A stretch of DNA of 64,000 bases, taken from assembly GCF_000148725.1 (NCBI RefSeq), contig NZ_GL476320.1:289698-353697 (forward strand). The letters run 5' to 3'. The stretch's first letter is position 1. Each line of letters opens with the position of its first letter. A program made the position numbers and the translations under genes. Below, piece by piece: positions 56,685-64,000 of this stretch. The DNA comes from Roseibium sp. TrichSKD4. Its GTDB lineage: Bacteria > Pseudomonadota > Alphaproteobacteria > Rhizobiales > Stappiaceae. The notes beneath the pieces are model-generated. The model did not search any database, was not told the DNA's origin, and saw nothing but the letters and a program-made list of their open reading frames with translations.

Positions 56685-57056
56685 TTAGGTGATTCCCGGA
56701 CGGTTGCGCAGGATTTCAACACTCACCTTGCCAGCGGCTATTGGCAGCGGGGCACCGGGTTTGTGCACCCGCACACGAACCCTCTGAATTCGCTCATCTG
56801 CTTCAAACAGCGTTTCTGCAATGGCGCCGGCAAGCCGTTCAATCAGGTTGAAACGAGTTGTGGTAACCGTTTTTTCGACCGATTTGGCCAGTGTCGCGTA
56901 GCAAACGGTATCAGAATACTCGTCGCTTTCTGTTGCTGTTCTCAGGTCCATCCAGCAGGTCAGATCAACCAGAAACCGTTGGCCCAGCTTGGCTTCTTCA
57001 TCATAGACGCCGTGATAGGCAAAGAAGGCAAGGTCTTCGAGATGAATGGCGTCCAT
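56685..57056 (-). CDS. folB: Dihydroneopterin aldolase
   Basis: 123 residues starting MDAIHLEDLAFFAYHGVYDE; in-frame upstream codons do not resemble the family. Conserved FAYHGVYDEEAKLGQRFLVD carries the pterin-site Glu and Tyr, and the Lys in VHKPGAPLP near residue 103 is the catalytic lysine. Makes 6-hydroxymethyl-dihydropterin in folate synthesis. Divergent from pccA. Confidence 0.93.
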   Translation of the reverse strand: MDAIHLEDLAFFAYHGVYDEEAKLGQRFLVDLTCWMDLRTATESDEYSDTVCYATLAKSVEKTVTTTRFNLIERLAGAIAETLFEADERIQRVRVRVHKPGAPLPIAAGKVSVEILRNRPGIT

Positions 57057-57187
57057 TGGAATGCAGCCTGATCGTTCGTGTCGCGGTAGGGATTTGCAAA
57101 CAAGCAACCCACTTACTTGGTTGTGGCGGGAAAATAAAGGACACATAAGACGCAAAATGTTCAGAAACGGTCCTCTCAGCGATGTCA

Positions 57188-57217
57188 TTGAGAGTAGTGT
57201 CAACCTTTAGATATATT
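57188..57217 (+). promoter_or_regulatory. Candidate promoter of pccA
   Basis: TTGAGA (57188-57193) and TATATT (57212-57217) are separated by 18 bases; each matches the housekeeping consensus at five of six positions. Transcription would start near 57225, about 50 bases before the pccA ATG. Confidence 0.45.
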
Positions 57218-57275
57218 GCGCTGCCGTTGCGCTCCGCCTAAAAGACGGCAAAGAGATGTTTTGGGTGGAGCACTT

Positions 57276-59288
57276 ATGTTTTCGAAGATCCTGATCGCCA
57301 ACCGCGGCGAAATCGCATGCCGGGTCATCAAGACGGCCAAACGCATGGGCATTAAGACCGTAGCGGTCTATTCTGATGCTGATCGGGAGGCTTTGCATGT
57401 GGAGATGGCTGACGAGGCTGTCCATATCGGTCCGGCTGCTGCCGCCGAATCCTACCTGATCCCGGAAAAGATTATCGCCGCCTGTAAGGAAACCGGCGCA
57501 GAAGCCGTTCACCCTGGATATGGATTTCTGTCCGAGCGGGCGAGCTTTCCGGAAGCCCTGAAAAAAGAGGGTATCGTTTTCATCGGTCCGAACCCGCGCG
57601 CCATTGAGGCGATGGGCGACAAGATCGAATCCAAGAAGTTCGCCAATGATGCAAAGGTTTCCACGGTTCCAGGCTATCTCGGTGTTATCGAGAGCCCGGA
57701 TCAGGCCGTGGAGATTGCCAAGGACATCGGCTACCCGGTGATGATCAAGGCGTCCGCAGGCGGCGGCGGTAAGGGCATGCGGATTGCCTGGAATGACGAA
57801 GAAACACGCGATGGCTACACCCGCTCCAAGTCGGAAGCAGCCTCGTCCTTCGGCGATGACCGTGTTTTCATCGAGAAATTCATTGAAAACCCGCGCCATA
57901 TCGAAATTCAGGTGCTGGGCGACAAGCATGGCAACGCCATCTATCTCGGCGAGCGCGAATGCTCCATTCAGCGCCGGAACCAGAAGGTCATCGAGGAAGC
58001 GCCGTCTCCGCTTCTGGATGAAGAAACCCGCCGCGCCATGGGTGAGCAGGCGGTCGCTCTGGCCAAGGCCGTGGATTACGATTCGGCTGGCACGGTGGAA
58101 TTCGTCGCTGGGCAGGACAAGAGCTTCTACTTCCTGGAAATGAACACCCGCTTACAGGTGGAACACCCTGTCACAGAACTCATCACGGGTGTCGACCTCG
58201 TGGAGCAGATGATCCGCGTTGCTGCTGGCGAAAAGCTGGAAATCAAACAGGAAGACGTCAAGCTGAATGGCTGGTCCGTCGAAAGCCGGATTTACGCTGA
58301 AGACCCGTACCGCAATTTCCTGCCGTCCATTGGACGCCTGACTCGTTACCGTCCGCCGGAAGAGGGCGTTGCCGATGGCCTGACCATCAGGAACGACACT
58401 GGCGTGGTTGAGGGGTCGGAAATTTCCATGTTCTACGACCCGATGATTGCCAAGCTGGTCACCCATGCGCCGACCCGTGAGGAGGCGATTGACGGTATGT
58501 CGGAAGCTCTGGACGCCTTCTATGTTGATGGCATTCAACACAACGTCCCGTTCCTGACGGCTCTCATGAACCACCCGCGTTGGCGCTCTGGCGAACTGTC
58601 CACCAGCTTCATTGCCGATGAATATCCAGATGGGTTCCAACCGGCTGAGCCGGATGAGGCTGCACAAGCGCTTCTGGCCGCCGTCGCGCTCTCCATGGGG
58701 GCACTCAATCGGGAGCGTCTGGATCATCTGACTGATCGCCTGCGCCCGCATTCCGGCGCAATCCGCGAGGATTGGGTGGTCAAGATCGACAAGACCTACA
58801 TCCCGATCCGCCTTGCTGCTGGTTATCCGGGCACTCCGATTGAAATTGACGTTGCCATCGGTGAGGGGCCGATTACGACCGTTGAATCTGATTGGGCACC
58901 GGGCGATCTGTTGTGGAACGGCAAGGTCGGCGAGCGGAACGTCACCGTGCAGGTGCGTCCAGTGATGGGCGGCTATCGTCTGGACTGGCAGGGCTATTCC
59001 GTCATTGCCAAGGTCATGACCCCACGCATTGCCGAGCTCGATGATCTGATGCCGGAAAAACTGCCACCGGACACCTCCAAGATGCTGCTTTGCCCGATGC
59101 CGGGTCTGGTGGTGTCCATCGCGGTGGAAGAAGGGCAAGAAGTCAAAGCTGGCGAGCAGCTGGCCATCGTCGAAGCCATGAAGATGGAAAACGTCCTCAG
59201 AGCCGAGCGCGACTGTACTGTGTCGGCCATCAAAGCCGGAGCAGGCGACAGCCTCGCCGTTGATGCTGTCATCATGGAATTTGAATAA
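57276..59288 (+). CDS. pccA: Propionyl-CoA carboxylase alpha subunit (biotin carboxylase/BCCP)
   Basis: 670 residues from ATG 57276 (FSKILIANRGEIACRVIKTA after Met), behind a GGTGGAG site. Biotin carboxylase domain about 1-450 with the glycine-rich ATP loop SAGGGGKGMRI near 160 and ERECSIQRRNQKVIEEAPSP near 226. A BT linker domain follows. The C-terminal biotinyl domain has EAMKMENVL near 632, with biotin on the Lys. With PccB forms the enzyme converting propionyl-CoA to methylmalonyl-CoA; acetyl-CoA or methylcrotonyl-CoA specificity is less likely from layout. Confidence 0.95.
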   Translation: MFSKILIANRGEIACRVIKTAKRMGIKTVAVYSDADREALHVEMADEAVHIGPAAAAESYLIPEKIIAACKETGAEAVHPGYGFLSERASFPEALKKEGIVFIGPNPRAIEAMGDKIESKKFANDAKVSTVPGYLGVIESPDQAVEIAKDIGYPVMIKASAGGGGKGMRIAWNDEETRDGYTRSKSEAASSFGDDRVFIEKFIENPRHIEIQVLGDKHGNAIYLGERECSIQRRNQKVIEEAPSPLLDEETRRAMGEQAVALAKAVDYDSAGTVEFVAGQDKSFYFLEMNTRLQVEHPVTELITGVDLVEQMIRVAAGEKLEIKQEDVKLNGWSVESRIYAEDPYRNFLPSIGRLTRYRPPEEGVADGLTIRNDTGVVEGSEISMFYDPMIAKLVTHAPTREEAIDGMSEALDAFYVDGIQHNVPFLTALMNHPRWRSGELSTSFIADEYPDGFQPAEPDEAAQALLAAVALSMGALNRERLDHLTDRLRPHSGAIREDWVVKIDKTYIPIRLAAGYPGTPIEIDVAIGEGPITTVESDWAPGDLLWNGKVGERNVTVQVRPVMGGYRLDWQGYSVIAKVMTPRIAELDDLMPEKLPPDTSKMLLCPMPGLVVSIAVEEGQEVKAGEQLAIVEAMKMENVLRAERDCTVSAIKAGAGDSLAVDAVIMEFE

Positions 59289-59314
59289 GCCGATCGAGGC
59301 TTGCTTTGAGTGAT

Positions 59315-59343
59315 AAAACCGGCGAGATGATCGCCGGTTTTTT
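59315..59343 (+). terminator. Rho-independent terminator after pccA
   Basis: AAAACCGGCGA (59315-59325) pairs with TCGCCGGTTTT (59331-59341) around GATGA, followed by further T. Twenty-seven bases after the pccA stop. Confidence 0.92.
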
Positions 59344-59385
59344 GTGCCCTAAATCCAGCTTCATTCTCGCAACAGGAAATTGACC

Positions 59386-60063
59386 TTGGTTCTTCCCAGT
59401 ACGACCCAACCGCTCACCACCGTCCTGTTCGACCTTGATGGAACCCTGAGCGATCCGTTTGAAGGCATCACGCGCTGTATCCAATATGCCATGGAAAAGA
59501 TGGGAGTGGGCGTGCCGGAGGCATCCACACTTGGCTAGTGTATTGGTCCGCCGCTCTGGGACAGTTTCGAAATGCTTTTGAACACCAAGGACCGGGCGGT
59601 GACGGATCAGGCTGTAACCTATTACCGCGAGCGTTATGCCGAAAAAGGTATGTATGAGAACACGTTAATCGACGGAATTGAATCGGTTGTCCAAGAACTG
59701 GCAGCTCAAAACATCAAGCTCCTTGTGGCGACGTCAAAGACCAACACCTATGCGGGCAAAATCGTTGAGCATTTCGGCCTGATGCCGCCAATTGAAACGG
59801 TCTATGGCGCAGAACCGGACGGAACACGCTCCGACAAAACAGAACTGATCGCTCACATTCTTGAGGATGAAGGCTTGTCTGCGGCCGAATGCGTAATGAT
59901 TGGGGATCGCAAGTTTGATCTGATCGGCGCGCGCAACAATTCTGTCCGCAGCATCGGCGTTCTCTGGGGATATGGCACGTGCGGAGAGTTGGAAGCCGAA
60001 AAGCCTGATTTTCTGGCTGAAAGGCCGGAACAGATTTTGGAATGGGTCACGAAGAGCTCCTGA
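59386..60063 (+). pseudogene. HAD phosphatase with internal amber stop (phosphoglycolate phosphatase-like)
   Basis: The frame reads from a TTG near 59386 through motif I (VLFDLDGTLSDPFEGITRCI, residues 14-33) to TAG at 59536-59538. It then continues as CIGPPLWDSFEMLL and on through MIGDRKFDLIGARNN and the Lys region to TGA at 60061, 225 residues in all. Relatives carry Trp before CIGPPL, so TGG to TAG is the simplest change. A downstream ATG at 59572 would give 163 residues without the nucleophile Asp, hence inactive. Start codon uncertain. No other damage is visible, so the loss is recent or an error. Confidence 0.82.
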
Positions 60064-60072
60064 CCCCTCCTT

Positions 60073-60570
60073 TCAAAAATGTCGGTACACAAGGTCTTCC
60101 GGGTCTTTACGGGGGGCTTTGTTATCGAGTGTCGCTCCCAAACGCTCAGCAAGGCGGCGAGAGCGGATGTTGTTGGCATCGATGTAGCTGACAAGCGTTG
60201 GTAGCTTGCGCACATCCCGTGCCCAATCGCGATAGACGGTTGCCGCCTCAAATGCGTACCCTTTGCCTTCAAAGGCCGGGTAAACGTACCAGCCAAGTTC
60301 GGTTTCCGGAAACAAGGGCCCGGCGTTGATGCCGACCTGCCCGAGGGTTTCACCAGTTTCCCTGTCATCTAACATCAAGGCACCGTGACCGAACAAAGAC
60401 CATTGGCCGAGGTCATGGCAGAACATGCCCCAAGCGAAAGGCATGGTCAGTGGGCCGCCCATACCTTCTGAATAATCAGACTGCATCAGTTCCAGATAGG
60501 CCGGCCAATCGGAATAAGTCATCGGCCTCAGGGTCAAACGGTCAGTTGAAAGTGTGGGGGCATCAAGCAT
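60073..60570 (-). CDS. GNAT family N-acetyltransferase
   Basis: 165 residues, RimJ/RimL-like: TDRLTLRPMTYSDWPAYLEL (9-28), then LGQVGINAGPLFPETELGWY near 77 and the acetyl-CoA loop YVYPAFEGKGYAFEA. The C-terminal part has SYIDANNIRSRRLAERLGAT. Acceptor substrate unknown. Converges on the broken HAD gene with a nine-base gap. Confidence 0.88.
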   Translation of the reverse strand: MLDAPTLSTDRLTLRPMTYSDWPAYLELMQSDYSEGMGGPLTMPFAWGMFCHDLGQWSLFGHGALMLDDRETGETLGQVGINAGPLFPETELGWYVYPAFEGKGYAFEAATVYRDWARDVRKLPTLVSYIDANNIRSRRLAERLGATLDNKAPRKDPEDLVYRHF

Positions 60571-60696
60571 TTCAAAAATCCAAGGTGAATACGGTCGGCA
60601 AATGCCGCGGGAAGAATATGAAAGTTCAGTGATACTGAAATTTTCATCAAAAGTCTTTGTTTTTCAATGTGTGAGGCGGTAATAAAAACGGGAACA

Positions 60697-60847
<151 letters not shown>

Positions 60848-60937
60848 GATGGCAGGTGTGCTCCTCCGCGCAAGCGGATTGGCGCGCCGTGAGCGTGCTC
60901 GGACTGTTCGCTGAACGTTGGCAACAAGGGTCCGGAC

Positions 60938-61845
60938 ATGACTGATATTACCAAACCCAATTCTCGCAGCTCGACACTTGCAGTGCTGGCCATGGTCGGA
61001 GCAGGGGCATCCTTTGCTCTTATCAACGGCGCGCTGCAAGCCTCCACCATGCAGCTGGGCGTCGCATCAACGACAGCAGCCTTCTGGCAATATGCGTTCG
61101 GCCTGTTGGTTGCCATTCCCTGGGTGCTTCGCGGTGGTCCGTCCGCTGTCAAGACCGATCAAATCGGCTGGCACCTGCTGCGGGCGGTTCTGGCGGTCAT
61201 CGGTATCCAGCTTTGGGTGGCCGGGTTGGCGAAAGTGCAAATCTGGCAGGCCATCGCCCTGGTCATGACCTCACCATTCTTCGTGATCATCGGCGCAAAA
61301 CTGTTTTCCGTGAGCGGGTGGGCTGGGTGCGCTGGCTGGCCACCATTGCCGGGTTCTCCGGAGGTATGCTGATCCTGGAGCCATGGACGGAGAGTTTTCA
61401 TTGGGGTGCCATACTGCCGGTGGGGGCAGCTGCGTTCTGGGCTGGAACGTCACTTGTGACCAAGAAGCTGACACGTACTGAAGCGGCGGATACGATTACG
61501 CTTTATCTCCTCTTGTTGCTGACACCGGTCAATGCCTTCCTGGCCTTCGGAAACGATGGAGTGATGGTTTCCGGTCTGTCCATGTGGTTGCTGCTCGGCG
61601 CAGGTGGGCTGACTGTACTGGCTAACTATTTGCTGACACTGGCTTACCAAAAGGCCGATGCTGCCTTCATACAACCGTTTGATCACCTCAAGCTGCCATT
61701 GAACATTGCTGTTGGCTGGTTCGCCTTCGGCTTTGCCCCATCTGGTGCCTTCTGGCCGGGTGCCATTATTATCGTAGGGGCATCGCTGTTGGTCATGGTG
61801 GACGAAACCAGAGCAACCCGCAAAGCCCGGATGGCAGATGCTTGA
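60938..61845 (+). pseudogene. ribN: Riboflavin transporter RibN (EamA/DMT family), frameshifted
   Basis: Intact length would be about 302 residues with ten membrane helices (two EamA repeats). The first frame (TLAVLAMVGAGASFALINGA onward) reads to FFVIIGAKLF. The second frame then supplies FRERVGWVRWLATIAGFSGG to the end. The join is at a run of four T (61304-61307), where a fifth T restores KLFFRERVGWVRW. FMN riboswitch control and EamA fold identify the RibN type of riboflavin importer known in rhizobia. Unless the base is a sequencing error, only helices 1-4 would be made. Confidence 0.85.
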
Positions 61846-62014
61846 TGACCCGATGCGCTGACGCGCCTGAATTTGCAGGTTTCACCAATCCTTCAGCGGG
61901 TTGAGTACTGGATAAGCCGGATTGCGCTTTACGCTACGGCTTAGTTTTCCGTCGACTCAGCTATAGTGGCAGCCAAATTGAGTTTGGCGAGACTGTCGGC
62001 GGGACAAGATCAAG

Positions 62015-62950
62015 ATGAAGCACATTCTTCTAACTGGCGCATCCGGAACACTTGGCCGGTTCATCGCCGAGCGCTTGTTGAACGATGGGCACACCGTGAC
62101 ATGTCTCGGGCGCAGTGATCCGAAAATCGACGGCACCCACTATGCGCGTTGGAATCTCGGACAGGAAAATGTCACCCTGCCACCGGCTGACGCGCTTGTT
62201 CACGCGGCACTCTTTCATGAACCGGGAAAATACGAGGGTGGGGAAGGCGACGATCCGCATACCTTCATCGAAATGAATGTAGGCGGCACAATTCGCCTGT
62301 TCGATGCAGCCAAGCGGGCCGGGATCGCGCAGTCGGTCTTTCTCTCCTCCGGCACCGTTTATGCAGACACTGGCAATTGGAAAGTGTTGAAAGAAGACGC
62401 GGACCTTGGGCCAGACAGTCTTTACGGGGAAGTCAAAATCGCCGGAGAGATGGCGCTGGAAAATCAGTGCGATGACGCTATGCGTGGCACAGCGCTCCGC
62501 GTTACTGGTGTGTATGGCTTGGCACCCGGGAAGACGAGCCACAAATGGTCTGGTCTTTTCATGGATTGCGCGGGCTCAGAGCCGCTAGAGCCTGACTTGA
62601 CAACGGAAGTGCACGGCGAAGACCTCGCTGCAGCCGTCGCGCTTGTTCTTGATCGTGATGAGGCTTCCCAGCCGGTTTTCGATATCTTCAACGTCTCCGA
62701 TATTCTTCTGGATCGGCAGGACCTCTTGCGCTTGTTTGCAGAAAAGGCAGGCCTCGCGGTTCCACTTCCAGACCGCAGCCCCGGAGCTCTTGGTGTCATG
62801 GAGCCCGGCAAACTAAAGGTTTTGGGCTGGAGCCCCGGAGGAATGGCCAAACTGGACGAGTTTGTGACAGAAGAAGCTGCAAGATTTTCCAGCGTCGTGT
62901 CCGCAGCCCGCAAAGCCCGTGCTGCTGGCGGAGGCGGAAAGGCCGTTTAG
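62015..62950 (+). CDS. NAD(P)-dependent epimerase/dehydratase (extended SDR)
   Basis: 311 residues. Rossmann motif TGASGTLG is at 7-14 (fits the GxxGxxG of extended SDRs). The catalytic Ser is in FLSSGTVYAD near 110 and Tyr-xxx-Lys in YGEVKIAGE near 137. C-terminal substrate-binding half to about 290. Sugar-nucleotide substrate is not evident. Isolated gene between ribN and the convergent lipB. Confidence 0.85.
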   Translation: MKHILLTGASGTLGRFIAERLLNDGHTVTCLGRSDPKIDGTHYARWNLGQENVTLPPADALVHAALFHEPGKYEGGEGDDPHTFIEMNVGGTIRLFDAAKRAGIAQSVFLSSGTVYADTGNWKVLKEDADLGPDSLYGEVKIAGEMALENQCDDAMRGTALRVTGVYGLAPGKTSHKWSGLFMDCAGSEPLEPDLTTEVHGEDLAAAVALVLDRDEASQPVFDIFNVSDILLDRQDLLRLFAEKAGLAVPLPDRSPGALGVMEPGKLKVLGWSPGGMAKLDEFVTEEAARFSSVVSAARKARAAGGGGKAV

Positions 62951-62961
62951 GGATAATCCAA

Positions 62962-63672
62962 TTACCCCGCGCTGACGGTCGGCCCGAATATCTTCTCAAA
63001 TTCGGCACGCAAAACCATGTCGTTTTCGGCCATGGTCACAGGTATTCCAAGGTCAACCAGACTGGTAACGCCGTGTTCTTGAACGCCGCAGGGCACAATC
63101 CCTGAAAAATGGTCCAGATCCGGTTCCACGTTAAAGCTGATGCCATGGAACGTGACCCATTTGCGCATGCGAATGCCTATGGCCGCGATCTTGTCTTCTG
63201 ACGTGGCGCTGCGTTCCGGACGCTGTACCCAAACGCCGACACGATCTTCCCGGCGCTCGCCGCGTACATGATAGCTCCAGAGCGTGTTGATGATCCACGC
63301 CTCCAGCGCGGCAACAAAGGCGCGGACGTCCTGCTTGCGGCGCTTCAGGTCCAGCATGACATAGGCAACGCGTTGTCCCGGTCCATGATAGGTGTATTGC
63401 CCACCGCGCCCCGTCTTGAAAACCGGAAACCGGTCCGGCGCAATCAGGTCTGCCTCATCTGCCCGCGGGCCTGCAGTATAGAGGGGAGGGTGTTCGAGCA
63501 GCCAAACCCGTTCAGCGGCCTCTCCGTTGCTCAGCGCCGCCACATGCCGCTCCATCTCGGCCACGGCCAGCTCATAGTCAATAAGCGTATCTTCAATCAC
63601 CCATTCCACTGGCGGAGACCCGTCAACAGGGGAAAAGTCGAACGTGAGAGTTTGGCGATCCGTGACTGGCAT
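62962..63672 (-). CDS. lipB: Octanoyl-[acyl-carrier-protein]:protein N-octanoyltransferase
   Basis: 236 residues. Family motifs: [20 protein letters not shown] near 58, [20 protein letters not shown] (88-107), catalytic Lys161 in [10 protein letters not shown] and acyl-accepting Cys195 in [15 protein letters not shown]. Starts lipoate assembly on 2-oxoacid dehydrogenases and GcvH. Divergent from the FliN-like gene; this pairing is frequent in Hyphomicrobiales. Confidence 0.95.
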   Translation of the reverse strand: MPVTDRQTLTFDFSPVDGSPPVEWVIEDTLIDYELAVAEMERHVAALSNGEAAERVWLLEHPPLYTAGPRADEADLIAPDRFPVFKTGRGGQYTYHGPGQRVAYVMLDLKRRKQDVRAFVAALEAWIINTLWSYHVRGERREDRVGVWVQRPERSATSEDKIAAIGIRMRKWVTFHGISFNVEPDLDHFSGIVPCGVQEHGVTSLVDLGIPVTMAENDMVLRAEFEKIFGPTVSAG

Positions 63673-63783
63673 GGTGCGTTAATCTTTTGTAAACTTTTTG
63701 AGTGCCGTATCGAAGGTTAACGGGCGTTAATCAGTTCGCCCCGACGGGTACCTGTAATCCTCTCATAGGGATCCTTGATCCAA

Positions 63784-64000
63784 ATGACCACCTTAGACGA
63801 CATCTTTGTTGATATTTCCGTTGTTCTCGGCAAATCCGAAATGCCAATCCACCAGCTGTTGCGGATGGGACGTGGGGCTGTAATTGATCTGGACGTCAGT
63901 GAAGACGACGATGTCGAAATCTACGCCAACAAGACGCTGGTTGCGACAGGGCAGGTGGTCTTGTTGGGCGAGCGGATCGGTATATCGGTGACGGAAGTCC
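63784..64000 (+). CDS. FliM/FliN-family flagellar motor switch protein (partial)
   Basis: 72 codons are visible from ATG 63784, preceded by AGGGAT; the gene continues past the window edge. The sequence is a SpoA domain: DISVVLGKSEMPIHQLLRMG, then AVIDLD, VEIYANKTLVATGQVVLLGE and RIGISVTEV. It is short-type, without the long N-terminus of true FliN, as in the stand-alone lipB-linked homologues. A role in the flagellar C-ring is likely but unproved. Confidence 0.85.
   Translation, partial: MTTLDDIFVDISVVLGKSEMPIHQLLRMGRGAVIDLDVSEDDDVEIYANKTLVATGQVVLLGERIGISVTEV

Noticed and set aside
59572-60063. Intact 163-residue HAD protein from the downstream ATG
   Set aside because: It would lack motif I with the catalytic aspartates, which is present in frame upstream of the amber codon; a broken longer gene is the better explanation.

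Overview
The window is a stretch of alphaproteobacterial chromosome. It most resembles Stappiaceae/Roseibium-type or other Hyphomicrobiales genomes, judging from gene order and protein sequence; no rRNA is present to fix this. The evidence is the fused rif-str-S10-spc-alpha ribosomal superoperon, two tuf genes, the crcB-rluC-HAD-ATP12 neighbourhood downstream of rplQ-degQ-rarA, the FMN-riboswitch-controlled RibN transporter, and the DUF2778 and Anbu operon families.

Layout. 1-576: 5' half of an rlmB-like rRNA methyltransferase (minus strand, cut by the window edge). 893-34258: a long co-oriented translation and transcription block: tRNA-Tyr, tRNA-Gly, tufA, tRNA-Trp, secE-nusG, rplKAJL, rpoBC, a small acidic unknown protein, rpsL-rpsG-fusA-tufB, the S10 and spc clusters through secY-adk, then rpsM-rpsK-rpoA-rplQ. 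Terminator hairpins follow rpoC, adk and rplQ, and a leaky-looking hairpin separates rplL from rpoB. 34293-40159: small secreted protein, Do-family protease, rarA, patatin-like lipase. 40157-40424: a 264-bp MITE-like element with 31-bp inverted ends and a TA duplication, sitting on the stop codon of the patatin gene. A 16-bp copy of its terminus flanked by TA lies at 40932-40947, on the other side of crcB. 40477-46826: crcB, rluC, small membrane protein, outer-membrane barrel, DUF2778 protein, HAD phosphatase, ATP12 and a small periplasmic protein. 46831-52390 (minus strand): mgtE and a four-gene operon encoding a circularly permuted ATP-grasp enzyme, an alpha-E protein, a transglutaminase and the Anbu proteasome-like peptidase. 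52692-59288: pccB, chemotaxis receptor, secreted protein, folB, pccA. 59386-64000: a HAD gene with an internal stop, a GNAT, FMN riboswitch plus ribN, an epimerase, lipB and the start of a FliN-like gene.

The most interesting system is the Anbu/ATP-grasp/alpha-E/transglutaminase operon, a family set proposed to build and process an unknown peptide or amide product. Here its ATP-grasp gene carries a one-base frameshift. Two further genes, ribN (frameshift) and the HAD gene (amber stop), are also interrupted. Both frameshifts lie in four-T runs where the intact frame needs five, so sequencing error and real decay both remain possible. The two tuf copies look identical over the whole coding region but unrelated immediately outside it, a signature of gene conversion.
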